Assembly (NCBI RefSeq): GCF_001427905.1
Contig: NZ_LMEF01000009.1
Span: forward strand, 1 to 64,000
Direction of reading: 5' to 3'
DNA length: 64,000 bases
DNA from: Flavobacterium sp. Root420
Lineage (GTDB): Bacteria > Bacteroidota > Bacteroidia > Flavobacteriales > Flavobacteriaceae
In this document: in pieces, positions 51,478 through 59,965 of the stretch
How positions within the stretch are numbered: the first letter of the stretch is position 1
How the letters are laid out: each line of letters begins with the position of its first letter
Position numbers and translations under genes: made by a program
Notes under the pieces: generated by a model
Database searches by the model: none
Seen by the model: the letters and a program-made list of their open reading frames with translations, nothing else
Told to the model about the DNA's origin: nothing

Positions 51478-52817
51478 TACCCAGAACCCACATCGAAAAA
51501 CAACTTACGGCGTTAAGCAGTTCACTTGCGCCCATAAGACCTGAGGTATTCACTTGGGCGGAGCAGAATATTTTTCTCAAATGGGGCGTATTGTCACGCT
51601 CCAAATTTTACTGTTTGCAGTGCACCCATGTTTGGAAACCCTCCTGCCAAAGTACCTGCGCTAAGTTCACTTCCTGCCCTGCCTGCGCAGGAAAACTTAA
51701 AATGATGCCTTATAATCAGGTGCATTTTAAAGAAACTGAATACTCTGCCGTTGTGGATAGCTGTGAGGGGTTTCAGGTCGTGCGCATGATAATTAGCCAC
51801 AAACACATGAAAAAAAATTTCACGCCGACCTATTTTCATAAGGAAGTCATGCAGCATTGGATTAATCCCAAAGGCGAAGTCCGCACGCTCGCACTCAGCA
51901 CCAATGTGTTTTCAAGTACGCTAGATGCATGGAAATTCTATTCCCCGCTTGAAATAAAGCCAAAGGATTTCAGCCGTAATGCTAAATTTTATATCAATCC
52001 TTTTAAAGTTTATTCGCAGATTAAAGTGCTTCCGATTTTAAAAAGAAATGGCTTTAAAAGTTCGGTCTACGATATTGCACCGCACCTGCTCTTCTCATCA
52101 CTTTTATCCGACCCCATCGCAGAAACCCTGCTAAAATCACGACAGCTGAACCTCTTGCAGTACTATCTCGGCGCTTCAAGACAGAACATCCGACGAAACT
52201 GGCAGGCTGTCAAAACGGTCATCAGAAATGGCTATAAGATTTCGGATGTGCAGATTTGGGAGGATTATCTCGAACTGCTTCGGTATTTCAAAAAAGACCT
52301 CTGTAATTCCGTTTACGTCTGCCCCGAAAACCTCAGCGAAGCGCACGACCGTTTGTTGCAGAAAAAAAGGGGTTTGCTAAGAATGAAAAAGCTCCAAGAC
52401 CTGCGCCTTGAAATCGAAAAGGCGCAGAAAAGATACCAAAGCGACAAGAAGCGTTTTTTCGGGCTGTCGTTCCACAAAGGGGAACTCAGCATTTCCGTTA
52501 TAGAAGAAGTAAAGGATTTTATGCGGGAAGGCGACGATTTGGGGCATTGCGTATTCACCAACGAGTATTATGATAGAAAGGATTCGCTGATACTCTCCGC
52601 TAAGGTCGAAGACAAATCTGTCGAAACCATCGAAATCTCACTCTTTAAAATGGAAATCCTGCAATGCAGGGGACTAAAAAACAAGCCCTCCAAGCACCAC
52701 AAGCAGATACTGCAGCTCCTTTCCGAAAACCTATACCGCATAAGGGAACGCATGAAAAGGAGAAAGAAAAAAAGAAAGCCGATAGTTATATCGGCTTTTT
52801 ATGTTCTGTACTTTTAA
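51474..52817 (+). CDS. PcfJ-like protein
   Basis: This 447-aa protein has an N-terminal zinc-finger-like cluster (CLQCTHVWKPSCQSTCAKFTSCPACAGK, about 49-76) and the C-terminal PcfJ domain (FMREGDDLGHCVFTNEYYDRKDSLILSAKVEDKSVETIEISLFKMEILQCRGLKN). Proteins of this type are hallmarks of Bacteroidota mobile elements. The last codons are built into a hairpin plus T run. A homologous 3' fragment lies at 42778-42978. Confidence 0.85.
   Translation: MIPRTHIEKQLTALSSSLAPIRPEVFTWAEQNIFLKWGVLSRSKFYCLQCTHVWKPSCQSTCAKFTSCPACAGKLKMMPYNQVHFKETEYSAVVDSCEGFQVVRMIISHKHMKKNFTPTYFHKEVMQHWINPKGEVRTLALSTNVFSSTLDAWKFYSPLEIKPKDFSRNAKFYINPFKVYSQIKVLPILKRNGFKSSVYDIAPHLLFSSLLSDPIAETLLKSRQLNLLQYYLGASRQNIRRNWQAVKTVIRNGYKISDVQIWEDYLELLRYFKKDLCNSVYVCPENLSEAHDRLLQKKRGLLRMKKLQDLRLEIEKAQKRYQSDKKRFFGLSFHKGELSISVIEEVKDFMREGDDLGHCVFTNEYYDRKDSLILSAKVEDKSVETIEISLFKMEILQCRGLKNKPSKHHKQILQLLSENLYRIRERMKRRKKKRKPIVISAFYVLYF
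52775..52801 (+). terminator. Intrinsic terminator inside the 3' end of pcfJ
   Basis: AGCCGATA (52777-52784) and TATCGGCT (52789-52796) pair around GTTA, followed by TTTTT; the reading frame runs through it and stops at 52817, encoding ISAFY across the right arm. The truncated pcfJ copy has the same arrangement. Confidence 0.75.
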
Positions 52818-52833
52818 TCTTTGAAACGTCTGG

Positions 52834-52860
52834 AGCCCGCCGGCATTCTGCCGGCGGGCT
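52834..52860. repeat. GC-rich perfect hairpin
   Basis: AGCCCGCCGGCA and TGCCGGCGGGCT pair perfectly with a 3-nt loop. No T run follows, so it is not a clear terminator; it marks the boundary between the pcfJ block and the following minus-strand cargo. Confidence 0.6.
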
Positions 52861-52878
52861 GTCTGTATCTAGGAAGCC

Positions 52879-53122
52879 CTATTTCAGGCTCACCGTATCT
52901 GAAAGGTTTTCCATGCCTATAAAGGCTTCAATATATTGCATTACTTCGTTGCGGTTTCTTGGATCGGTTTCAAATGAATTGATATGGAATTCATCATCCT
53001 GATCTTCAATATGGATAATCTCATTATAGGCTTTGGAAATAAGGCTTCCCTTAAGCCTTATTACCTTATTCTGTTTTAGGGCATCCAAATCTTTTCTCTC
53101 TTAATTCTATTGCCGTCTCCAT
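52879..53122 (-). pseudogene. Small protein gene with a homopolymer frameshift
   Basis: From an ATG at 53122 the minus strand begins METAIELREK. After removing one A from an A4 run (about 53092-53095) it continues DLDALKQNKVIRLKGSLISK, AYNEIIHIEDQDDEFHINSFE and ends GMENLSDTVSLK, about 80 aa. As written, the frame stops early, and a 69-residue open frame starts only at a TTG. The product is unknown. The extra A may be a sequence error. Confidence 0.5.
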
Positions 53123-53226
53123 CCCTAAAAGAATAAAAATTTAAAATTGATTGCAATTGCTTTCCAAATTTAGAAATTATTCCCCCATTACAATCGCAGA
53201 GCGTGTTAAAATAACAATAGCCTTTG

Positions 53227-54210
53227 CTAATGGGAGTTTCTCAATAAGTCAGTAATTTTGATCTGCACGATATTCTTCTGGTCAATTCCCATTAAAGAAA
53301 GCGTCTCTTTGTGGGCATCTTTTTCTACTTCCGCAAAATAAGAAACATGCCAGACCGCATCGGCTTTAATCTTTGCCTTTATCTCCTCAAAATACTTCAG
53401 GTCGACCTCAGAAATGGAGTGTCCCAAAACAATCACCTTCCCGACATCCCCAAGGCTTGAGAAGAACCTGCTGTTCTCTATGATGATTGCCGCAGTATTT
53501 TTAAAGGCTTTGGTATAGTAGGACAATATTTCCTCTTTGGCGCTTTCATATGAGTAGTCGTACTGGTCTGCACGCTCCTGCTCCCATTCAAAAAGCTCCT
53601 CATCACTGAGCCCCGCAGGAGGTCTTTGCTCTTCAGATTGGAAATTTGCGGGATCCGTTCCATGCCCTAAAATCAGGCTACTCTCGTCCTCCGAAGCTCT
53701 GTTATGTATATAGGTTATCCTTTTATCTCCTATCTCGTAGGCTTGAGAAAGCGTGCTGGTGTAATTGAAGCTCAAAAAATGGCTGTCATCGTCAATTTCT
53801 ATAAGTGCCTTTTCAAGAATGCTTCCATAATCGGCTTTAAGTATGAAACTGTTGAACTCGCCCACTAGGTTTGTGGTCAGATCCTTAATAATCAGCTCCA
53901 TCTGCTGCTGGTACTGGTGCCATTCCCGGTCTTTGAAATCCTCTGCAGACGGATTGGCAATCCAGTCGGAATTGTCATCCAGCACAGAAATATAGTCCAA
54001 GTCTGCAAGAGCCTGCTCAAATCTAGACCATATGCCGTACTCCTCGTCGGTAAGATCAGGATCGGTGATGTCGGGAAGGCCGTAATAGGTAAGCAGAAGA
54101 TTATAGAGCTCTGAATTGTTTTCATCCAGATATTGCGCAAAGCTCTGATATCTGGTGTCAAGGCCATGGTGGATATCAAAACCGTTGCCGATAATGTAGA
54201 GTGTCTTCAT
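53227..54210 (-). CDS. abiH: AbiH-family abortive-infection protein
   Basis: From the ATG at 54210 this is a 327-aa protein starting MKTLYIIGNGFDIHHGLDTRYQSFAQYL, the AbiH signature (GNGFD at 8-12, followed by HGLxTxY). Further family blocks are HFLSFNYTSTLSQAY, YIHNRASEDESSLILGHGTDP and VIVLGHSISEVDLKYFEEI. AbiH proteins stop phage growth by abortive infection; the mechanism is not known. The open frame extends upstream by 14 residues, but the internal ATG matches the family start. A DUF3800 gene ends 63 bp upstream on the same strand, suggesting a two-gene unit. Confidence 0.88.
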   Translation of the reverse strand: MKTLYIIGNGFDIHHGLDTRYQSFAQYLDENNSELYNLLLTYYGLPDITDPDLTDEEYGIWSRFEQALADLDYISVLDDNSDWIANPSAEDFKDREWHQYQQQMELIIKDLTTNLVGEFNSFILKADYGSILEKALIEIDDDSHFLSFNYTSTLSQAYEIGDKRITYIHNRASEDESSLILGHGTDPANFQSEEQRPPAGLSDEELFEWEQERADQYDYSYESAKEEILSYYTKAFKNTAAIIIENSRFFSSLGDVGKVIVLGHSISEVDLKYFEEIKAKIKADAVWHVSYFAEVEKDAHKETLSLMGIDQKNIVQIKITDLLRNSH

Positions 54211-54273
54211 TCTGTAGTATTTACATTTTATATTTCTTTTTTTCAATCTCAAAATATGTTTGCCCGTAAACTT

Positions 54274-55332
54274 TTAGGAAAAGTACTCCGCCAAAAAGTC
54301 ATTCGGATTTATGCCACTGGGATCCGCGCTTCTTACGGCGTCTAGGGACTCGCTGTCCGATGGCCAGAGGATTACCGCGTTCGAGAGGTCAAGGAGCTTG
54401 GTTTTCTGGATTTCTCTCGCGAAAGGCGAATTGCTTCCTTGTTCATTCTTGTACATAAAGGTTATAGCGCTTGCAATCAAGTCCGCGCACTGCACCCCGA
54501 ACTCATCCTTTGAGTCTACCATCTTAAGATCGCCGATCTGCGGAGGAAAAGTCATCACGCGCTCATCGTACCCGAGCTGGGTCTTCTCCGCTCCGCTTGC
54601 GGCCAGTTGCCTTGTATGGTCCAGATAATCGCTGTAATGGCTGACCTGCTTAGAAACGTCAAGCTTCACATCGATAAGGCCTTTATGAAGCTTGTACCAG
54701 CGGTCGCACAAAACCAGAAATGAAGAGAATGTGACGTCAATGGTATACTTGTCAGCGCAGTCCAGTATGTCATCAATATATTTTCTGCTTTCCAGAACCG
54801 GCTCAAGCACGCTTTTCTCTTCCACCGAGTCCAAAAGCGTTGCCGCAGTTTGGTAGAAACCCTCCACGGACTCGGGTGTCTTGGTTCTGATCATCTCAAC
54901 AAAGTACCGTATCAGATCAGCATATAACTGCTTGTCCCAGAAAAAATTTCCAAAATAAAATAGATAGTTCATGTAGAATAGGTTGTTTCCCTTTACATAG
55001 ATATCATGTCCGCGGTGATGCATGACAGTTTCGATCAGCTGGTCTGTAATCTGCCCGCAGACATTGAATTCCTTATGCACCGCATAAAACATAATATTCG
55101 ATTCGGTTATCAATTCGTGATCGAGGAACTCCAGTATCTTTTTCCTTCCCTCAATGCTCTTTCTCAACTTCTTGAAATGCATCTCCCCCTTGACTCCGAA
55201 AATCTTTTCAAGCTCTCCAAGCTCCTTTTCATTAAAACTTACTGAAGCCAGCACAAATACCGGCTGCTCTGCATTGAGCATATCCTGTCCCGTATTTCCT
55301 GACTCATCGAAATAAACTATTCTTTTTGACAT
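54274..55332 (-). CDS. DUF3800 domain protein
   Basis: This 352-aa protein begins MSKRIVYFDESGNTGQDML, the DUF3800 start (D9, E10, the first acids of an RNase-H-like fold). It has HFKKLRKSIEGRKKILEFLD in the middle and the C-terminal EFGVQCADLIASAITF, whose aspartate completes the acidic site. DUF3800 proteins are predicted nucleases often found in defence islands. It precedes AbiH by 63 bp and probably shares its transcript. The divergent gap (55333-55764) contains its promoter region. Confidence 0.85.
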   Translation of the reverse strand: MSKRIVYFDESGNTGQDMLNAEQPVFVLASVSFNEKELGELEKIFGVKGEMHFKKLRKSIEGRKKILEFLDHELITESNIMFYAVHKEFNVCGQITDQLIETVMHHRGHDIYVKGNNLFYMNYLFYFGNFFWDKQLYADLIRYFVEMIRTKTPESVEGFYQTAATLLDSVEEKSVLEPVLESRKYIDDILDCADKYTIDVTFSSFLVLCDRWYKLHKGLIDVKLDVSKQVSHYSDYLDHTRQLAASGAEKTQLGYDERVMTFPPQIGDLKMVDSKDEFGVQCADLIASAITFMYKNEQGSNSPFAREIQKTKLLDLSNAVILWPSDSESLDAVRSADPSGINPNDFLAEYFS

Positions 55333-55764
55333 AAGCGCTCTGATTAAAATTATTGCTGTTTTATAGAAACTAGAGCTAAAAATAGTCTATTATCAAGGAA
55401 TGCCAAAGAGTAGAAATACCTATTCTTCTTCAAGTCTATTTCGATACCTGGAAATTAGGCGTGCAGAAATATCGGGATATCACAAGTGGCGAAAAGCATC
55501 TATTTTTTTATTTTCTTTCTCCTGCAAACTATTGAAAACTTACCTACTTTTGTAGAGTAAAGATACGAACTGGGACAGAACCTTATCCCAAATATCAAGT
55601 CGCTGATTTTAAGGACGGAAAAACATTCTGAAACTATTAATCAATCCAGATTCTCGAAATACAATACGCTTTAAAGAAACCTCTGATTCAAATTTGAAAT
55701 GATACTGTGAATCTCAAATTACATAAAACCTGAACTATACTTAACCAAAATCCGAACTATAAAC
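55333..55764. other. 432-bp divergent intergenic region
   Basis: No gene is seen. A TACTTTTG -7-like box lies at 55545-55552 on the plus strand, but the only TTG just upstream is too close (10 nt), so the promoter is doubtful. Direct repeats CCTGAACTATA and CCGAACTATAA precede the ATG at 55765. Confidence 0.4.
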
Positions 55765-57492
55765 ATGATTTATCAGATAATTTTGCCCTTCTGTGCAGTT
55801 TTTCCAAATGAATCTCCGAGAGAAATTAAAGAATATATCAAGGGAATTTCAAAAGAAACACTGATCACCGCCGGCTGCTTCTTTCTTGGATTCAAGACCT
55901 ATGGTTCCAAGTATGCAGATCCTTCAGCTTTCTTGAAGATGCTTTTCGGCAGCGACAAAGTACAGATTGAAAAAGCAGAACAAAACATTAAAGCATTTCT
56001 CGCCGCAAACCGATATGTTTCGGAAACCCCTACAATTCCGCATGTGGTAAGCAGTTTGCAGTTTTTTGAAATTGCCTATAAACTTGATGCAGCAGAGCAG
56101 ACTAAAACACAAAAACAAAGCGAGCTGGATATTCTCAAAGCTTATCTGCTTTTGAATGAGAGTTTATCCGAAAGAACCCGAACCGTTGAACAGATTGAAC
56201 AGCACTTTCAAGGTCACATGAGAATTGTCGCCAATCACCTCTTCTACCAGTTTGACAGGTTTGATTTGACCAATTACGATACCGATAAGCTCTATTCCAC
56301 CCAATTATTGAGAGCCTGCATGTTTTTTGAATTCTTAAGCCAGAGGAAAGACTGCGCACTGCTTCTGCATGAATTCTATCGCCATTTTGAAGTTAAAGAC
56401 CATAAGGATTACCTTAAGCGCATATTAACCCTATCCTTTGTAGTAATTACTGCAGAAAAGGAGGCCCAAACGGATATCGTTTTGGAAAATGATCCAGAGC
56501 AGGCATCTTTTCTCGACAGGATGGCAATAAATAATGCTGAAATTATAGACGATTTTGATTTTAAAGCAATCAGGGCAAATCCAATATATAAGGTTTCAGA
56601 GGGAATATACAGAATAATATCGCCTCTTTTTGCAATAGAACTGATCTACAATGGATTAGTCTGGAAATTTAAAGAAATATACGATAAGATGCCTGAACAG
56701 GACAGGCCAAAAAGTTTTCAAGGTTTGAAAACCCTCGATTTTTCAGAAAAATTTGTGCTCAATAGCGTTCTTCCAAAATATTTTGATGAGCGGCATATGC
56801 AAAAGACTGGCCAAGAGCTGGACGAAAACTATCAAGGCGCTCCAGACTACTACGTCAGGAATTTGAATAGCATAATTCTATTTGAATCTAAGGATATCAT
56901 GATTAATGCTGAAGTAAAGCAATCTGTTGATTTTCTGAAAATAGAGCAGGCATTAAAGGAAAAATTGTATAAAAAATCAAACGGCAAATCAAATGCCGTG
57001 CTGCAGCTCATTAAATCAATCGAAAAAATACTGTCCAAAAAGCAGGCTTTCGACAGCGACTATTCTCTCGACAAAGTTACCATCAGCCCAGTAATAATAC
57101 TACATAACAGAATGTTTAATAACACGGGCCTCAATAAATTCATAAATTTCTGGTTTCAGGAAGAGCTTCAGATCCTAAAAAATAAAGGTTTTAAAATCTC
57201 CAATATAAGGCCACTCGTCATTATTGACATAGACACGTTGATTTTTAACCAGGACCTTTTTTCTGATCGAACTCTCGATTTGGAATCTTGCCTGCATGAA
57301 TACCAGACCCAATATGTAGGTTACAGCGGCCCAGGATCTGTCCAGCATCCAATTGCGCAACAATTTAGTCCAACCGCCGATAAAGAAAGCTTGCTGCCAT
57401 TTGCAAAATATCTGGAAAATAAAATTCTCCATATGGGGCTGCGCCGCATACCTCGGGAAGCAAAATTAAAGAACACTGAAATATTTAATTAA
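55765..57492 (+). CDS. Uncharacterised PD-(D/E)XK-like protein, first gene of a pair
   Basis: This 575-aa protein belongs to no family I can name. Residues about 320-480 look like a PD-(D/E)XK nuclease core: D361 in GAPDYYVRNLNSIILFE, E374-x-K376 in FESKD, then a helix with KQSVDFLKIEQALKEKLY and LQLIKSIEKIL, and a later strand VTISPVIILHNR. The N-terminal 300 residues are helical (LLRACMFFEFLSQRKDCALLLHEFYRHF). It is followed after 21 bp by a PIN-like gene on the same strand. The setting among AbiH, DUF3800 and AbiTii points to a defence role by association. The nuclease assignment rests on pattern and predicted layout only. Confidence 0.6.
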   Translation: MIYQIILPFCAVFPNESPREIKEYIKGISKETLITAGCFFLGFKTYGSKYADPSAFLKMLFGSDKVQIEKAEQNIKAFLAANRYVSETPTIPHVVSSLQFFEIAYKLDAAEQTKTQKQSELDILKAYLLLNESLSERTRTVEQIEQHFQGHMRIVANHLFYQFDRFDLTNYDTDKLYSTQLLRACMFFEFLSQRKDCALLLHEFYRHFEVKDHKDYLKRILTLSFVVITAEKEAQTDIVLENDPEQASFLDRMAINNAEIIDDFDFKAIRANPIYKVSEGIYRIISPLFAIELIYNGLVWKFKEIYDKMPEQDRPKSFQGLKTLDFSEKFVLNSVLPKYFDERHMQKTGQELDENYQGAPDYYVRNLNSIILFESKDIMINAEVKQSVDFLKIEQALKEKLYKKSNGKSNAVLQLIKSIEKILSKKQAFDSDYSLDKVTISPVIILHNRMFNNTGLNKFINFWFQEELQILKNKGFKISNIRPLVIIDIDTLIFNQDLFSDRTLDLESCLHEYQTQYVGYSGPGSVQHPIAQQFSPTADKESLLPFAKYLENKILHMGLRRIPREAKLKNTEIFN

Positions 57493-57513
57493 AGCCTTAA
57501 CATATCAGTTTTG

Positions 57514-58344
57514 ATGAGATATTATTTGGATACTGTCGCAATTAGAAAATTAAGCAGAGAGCTTAATGGAATAAAAGACCGTTGCTACACATCGGCCCTG
57601 TGCATTTTCGAATTGATTTCGGGAATAAACCAAAAAGAATTTTCCGCAAGGAAGAAGGCCCTGGAAAACCTGTTCAATTCTGGTATCCAAATCATATGGG
57701 AACTTCCTGAAGCCATGAAAACCTATGCATTTCCACTTGTTGAAATACAGGAAAGCAGGACTCCTGGCTTAAAAATGCTATCCAACCACCTCTTAAAAAG
57801 CGCTGATATTGATGAATTTATATCTAACACTAGAGATCATATTTATTCACAGGACTTTTTTAATGAATTGGACGGCATTTATTCATCCGGTTTTATCACG
57901 GCAACAAGCAGAGGCAATCAGACATTAAAAGAAATATTCCAGCAAATAAGGGAGAAAGATGGCGAAGTATTTGAAAAGATAGCAAAAGATTATTTAAGAT
58001 CTTTAGCCACCGATCCGATTAACAGGCAAATTACCATCAGTGCAATTGCCAACAATCTGGCTGCTGGGGTAAGAAAATCAGGAGATCAGATCGAGGTTAC
58101 TGAAGTTATTGAAAGTTATAACGGAAGCATAGACGTTTTCATAGATGCATTTTCGCTCTATACAATACAAAAAAGCGCGCTTTTTAACAGTCCCTCCAAA
58201 AATGATTTCGTAGACCTGCACCATCTACTATACCTAGGAAATGAACAGAAAGACTGCATTGTCACTGACGATAAGATGATTCTTGAAATTACTCCGTATT
58301 CCATTTCAATTGATGGTTTTAAAAATATAATTGCAAACTTTTGA
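57514..58344 (+). CDS. PIN-like domain protein, second gene of the pair
   Basis: From the ATG at 57514 (a TTG sits just before it) this is a 276-aa protein. It begins MRYYLDTVAIRKL (D6, first PIN acid) and has ALCIFELISGIN (E33). The C-terminal segment is NDFVDLHHLLYLGNEQKDCIVTDDKM (D231, D234, D252), the order of acids in PIN ribonucleases. An insertion of about 150 residues (about 70-215) separates the halves, which makes it larger than VapC toxins (about 130 aa). No VapB-type antitoxin is adjacent. It is probably an RNA-cutting effector partner of the preceding protein; the target is unknown. Confidence 0.65.
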   Translation: MRYYLDTVAIRKLSRELNGIKDRCYTSALCIFELISGINQKEFSARKKALENLFNSGIQIIWELPEAMKTYAFPLVEIQESRTPGLKMLSNHLLKSADIDEFISNTRDHIYSQDFFNELDGIYSSGFITATSRGNQTLKEIFQQIREKDGEVFEKIAKDYLRSLATDPINRQITISAIANNLAAGVRKSGDQIEVTEVIESYNGSIDVFIDAFSLYTIQKSALFNSPSKNDFVDLHHLLYLGNEQKDCIVTDDKMILEITPYSISIDGFKNIIANF

Positions 58345-58465
58345 AAGAAATGAACTTATTTAAAAAAAGAAAACCTTAAAAAAATCAATACTTAAACAGC
58401 TCATGTTCGAATGTGCATTAGAAATATCTTTGACAGATCAAACATCGAAAAAGATGCTTGAATCC

Positions 58466-58544
58466 GGGTGCAAAATCGGTGCATTCATTTATAACAAACA
58501 ACTTAAAACTCTGTAAAAAAACAGTTTAAAAGCTTAGGTTCGAA
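58466..58544. other. att-like module 1 (degenerate)
   Basis: The arm GGGTGCAAAATCGGTGCAT (58466-58484) is followed 70 nt after its GGTGC by the core GGTTCGAA (58537-58544). The spacing equals that of the two modules at 59860 and 61026. It lies right after the PD-(D/E)XK/PIN pair. A 37-codon open frame overlaps it (58403-58516) but has no support as a gene. The rest of 58345-58851 shows no gene. Confidence 0.5.
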
Positions 58545-58851
58545 ACATTACTAGATCGTTGAATATAAAAATTGAATCAAAAAGTAAGGTTTTATAGTCT
58601 AATACTGCGACATATTCTAACAATTTAATTACAACTTCAAATAACTAATATTAACTCATTTTAAAAGTCTGAAATTCTACTTTTTTAAAATAAGAATGCA
58701 AAAATCCCCCCATAACTTAGCCCCTACTTTTTGTTAGATCATGAAGAAGGAAAATAATATTTTAATCACTCTTTTATAAAAATTAATAATTATTTTAGCA
58801 CAAAAGAAATTAAAGTAACATCCATACTCTAAGTTAAAGCAAATACTTGAA

Positions 58852-58998
58852 ATGATAAAACAGCTTATTACAGATTTAAGTTATGATCAAATTTCATTAA
58901 TTCAAGGCCTTTCAAGAGCAAAATTAATTGCCTTCGAAATCCAAAACTCAGACTTTAAAAACTGGATTGTAAGTGAGCTAAAAGGATATCAAGCGTAG
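58852..58998 (+). pseudogene. AbiTii domain N-terminal fragment
   Basis: The 48 codons MIKQLITDLSYDQISLIQGL, SRAKLIAFEIQNSDFKNWI and VSELKGYQA match the start of the AbiTii domain (LI-D-L, L---L-KAK-LA--L---E---W---EL-GY). Intact proteins continue with PxYR and several hundred residues. Here the frame is cut at TAG, which overlaps a GGTTCGAA core sequence at 58998-59005, so the gene was probably truncated by recombination at that site. Confidence 0.7.
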
Positions 58999-59061
58999 GT
59001 TCGAAAAACTGTATTACGCAGTTTTAATGTTGTTCTACGCAGCTCAAAAATTGATTTATTT

Positions 59062-59757
59062 CTAATTTAAATCGATATAATATTGTTTCAAATTTTTACG
59101 TATTGCGTCTCCAGTATATGATAGTTCAAATTCAAGCTCATTTTTATTGAGTTTGTATTCATTCCCTCCTTCGTAACCATAATTTGTAATCTCCTCCAAA
59201 TCGACGAAAAATTCTTTAAAACTCAATAATCCCCAGCTCAGTAAATCCGAATTAAATGCAATTGAATATACTAGATTGTCTTCTAGTACAAATTCTCTCA
59301 ATTCTACTAAAATACATTTTTCTATAACACTACAGCAACTTATGAAATAACCGTAACTAATTTTTTCCAGTAGAAAAGCTCTAAATAATACACCAACGAT
59401 TTCTGCTTTTTCGTGGTCATCGCATTTATCAACAATATAAAGTAGCTTTTCGCCAACTTTTACTCTGTAATCATTAGAATCGTCTATTTTAGAAATAACT
59501 TTCTCCCTTTGTTCCACTTCCACATCACTAAGTTGAGTTAAAAAGTATAGAATCTTTTTTGCAAACATCATATCTTTAACAGTTCCACTTGTTTTAAAAA
59601 CTGCCAAAAGTGTATTAAGAACAGGAATGCTTTTTGCCACACCATCCTCTAAAAACGAATCTAGGATCACTTCCCCATACTCAGCTGTTAAACCTTTTAA
59701 ATCTGATGCTTTTAAAGTTTCAGTTATTGACTTGGTAATGTTCTTAATGCTTGACAT
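59062..59757 (-). CDS. Uncharacterised island cargo protein
   Basis: This 231-aa, mostly helical, acidic protein is not a family I can name. It has a short apolar stretch (SIPVLNTLLAVFKTSGTVKDMMFAKKILYFLTQLS, about 43-77), with the rest helical, and a C-terminal ELEFELSYTGDAIRKNLKQYYIDL. No signal peptide is seen. It lies alone between two GGTTCGAA-containing junctions (58998 and 59933), which marks it as a small inserted cargo unit. The setting suggests defence or element maintenance, without direct evidence. Confidence 0.65.
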   Translation of the reverse strand: MSSIKNITKSITETLKASDLKGLTAEYGEVILDSFLEDGVAKSIPVLNTLLAVFKTSGTVKDMMFAKKILYFLTQLSDVEVEQREKVISKIDDSNDYRVKVGEKLLYIVDKCDDHEKAEIVGVLFRAFLLEKISYGYFISCCSVIEKCILVELREFVLEDNLVYSIAFNSDLLSWGLLSFKEFFVDLEEITNYGYEGGNEYKLNKNELEFELSYTGDAIRKNLKQYYIDLN

Positions 59758-59817
59758 AAATAATTAGATAAAATGAAAGATACTAATTTAGCATAAATTG
59801 GAGTTGCCTTCAAAAGT

Positions 59818-59940
59818 GCCACAAAAGGTTAAGAAAAATTTGCCGAAAAAAAATTACGGTTTTGTAGCAAAAGCGTAACGCACGACTTTTTGATTTCTCT
59901 AGTTTTAGAAAAATCAAACACTTCCAAATCTGGGTTCGAA
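59818..59940. other. att-like module 2
   Basis: In order: TGCCACAAAAGGTTAAG (59818-59834), the arm TTTTGTAGCAAAAGCGTAACGCA (59860-59882) and the core GGGTTCGAATC, which contains GGTTCGAA at 59933-59940. The core shares GGGTTCGAATC with the T-arm of the tRNA-Ser. The same three elements in the same order and spacing form module 3 at 60978-61107. Confidence 0.6.
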
Positions 59941-59965
59941 TCGCAGAACAATTTAATATGTCTTC

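Noticed and set aside
55545-55552. Firm promoter for the PD-(D/E)XK/PIN pair
   Set aside because: A good TACTTTTG box exists but no TTG at a proper distance, and it lies 213 nt from the start codon.
57514-58344. VapC-type toxin-antitoxin module
   Set aside because: The PIN-like protein is twice the VapC length and the upstream gene is a 575-aa protein, not a small antitoxin.
58403-58516. 37-codon open frame before att-like module 1
   Set aside because: It overlaps the arm motif, has no recognisable family and no promoter.
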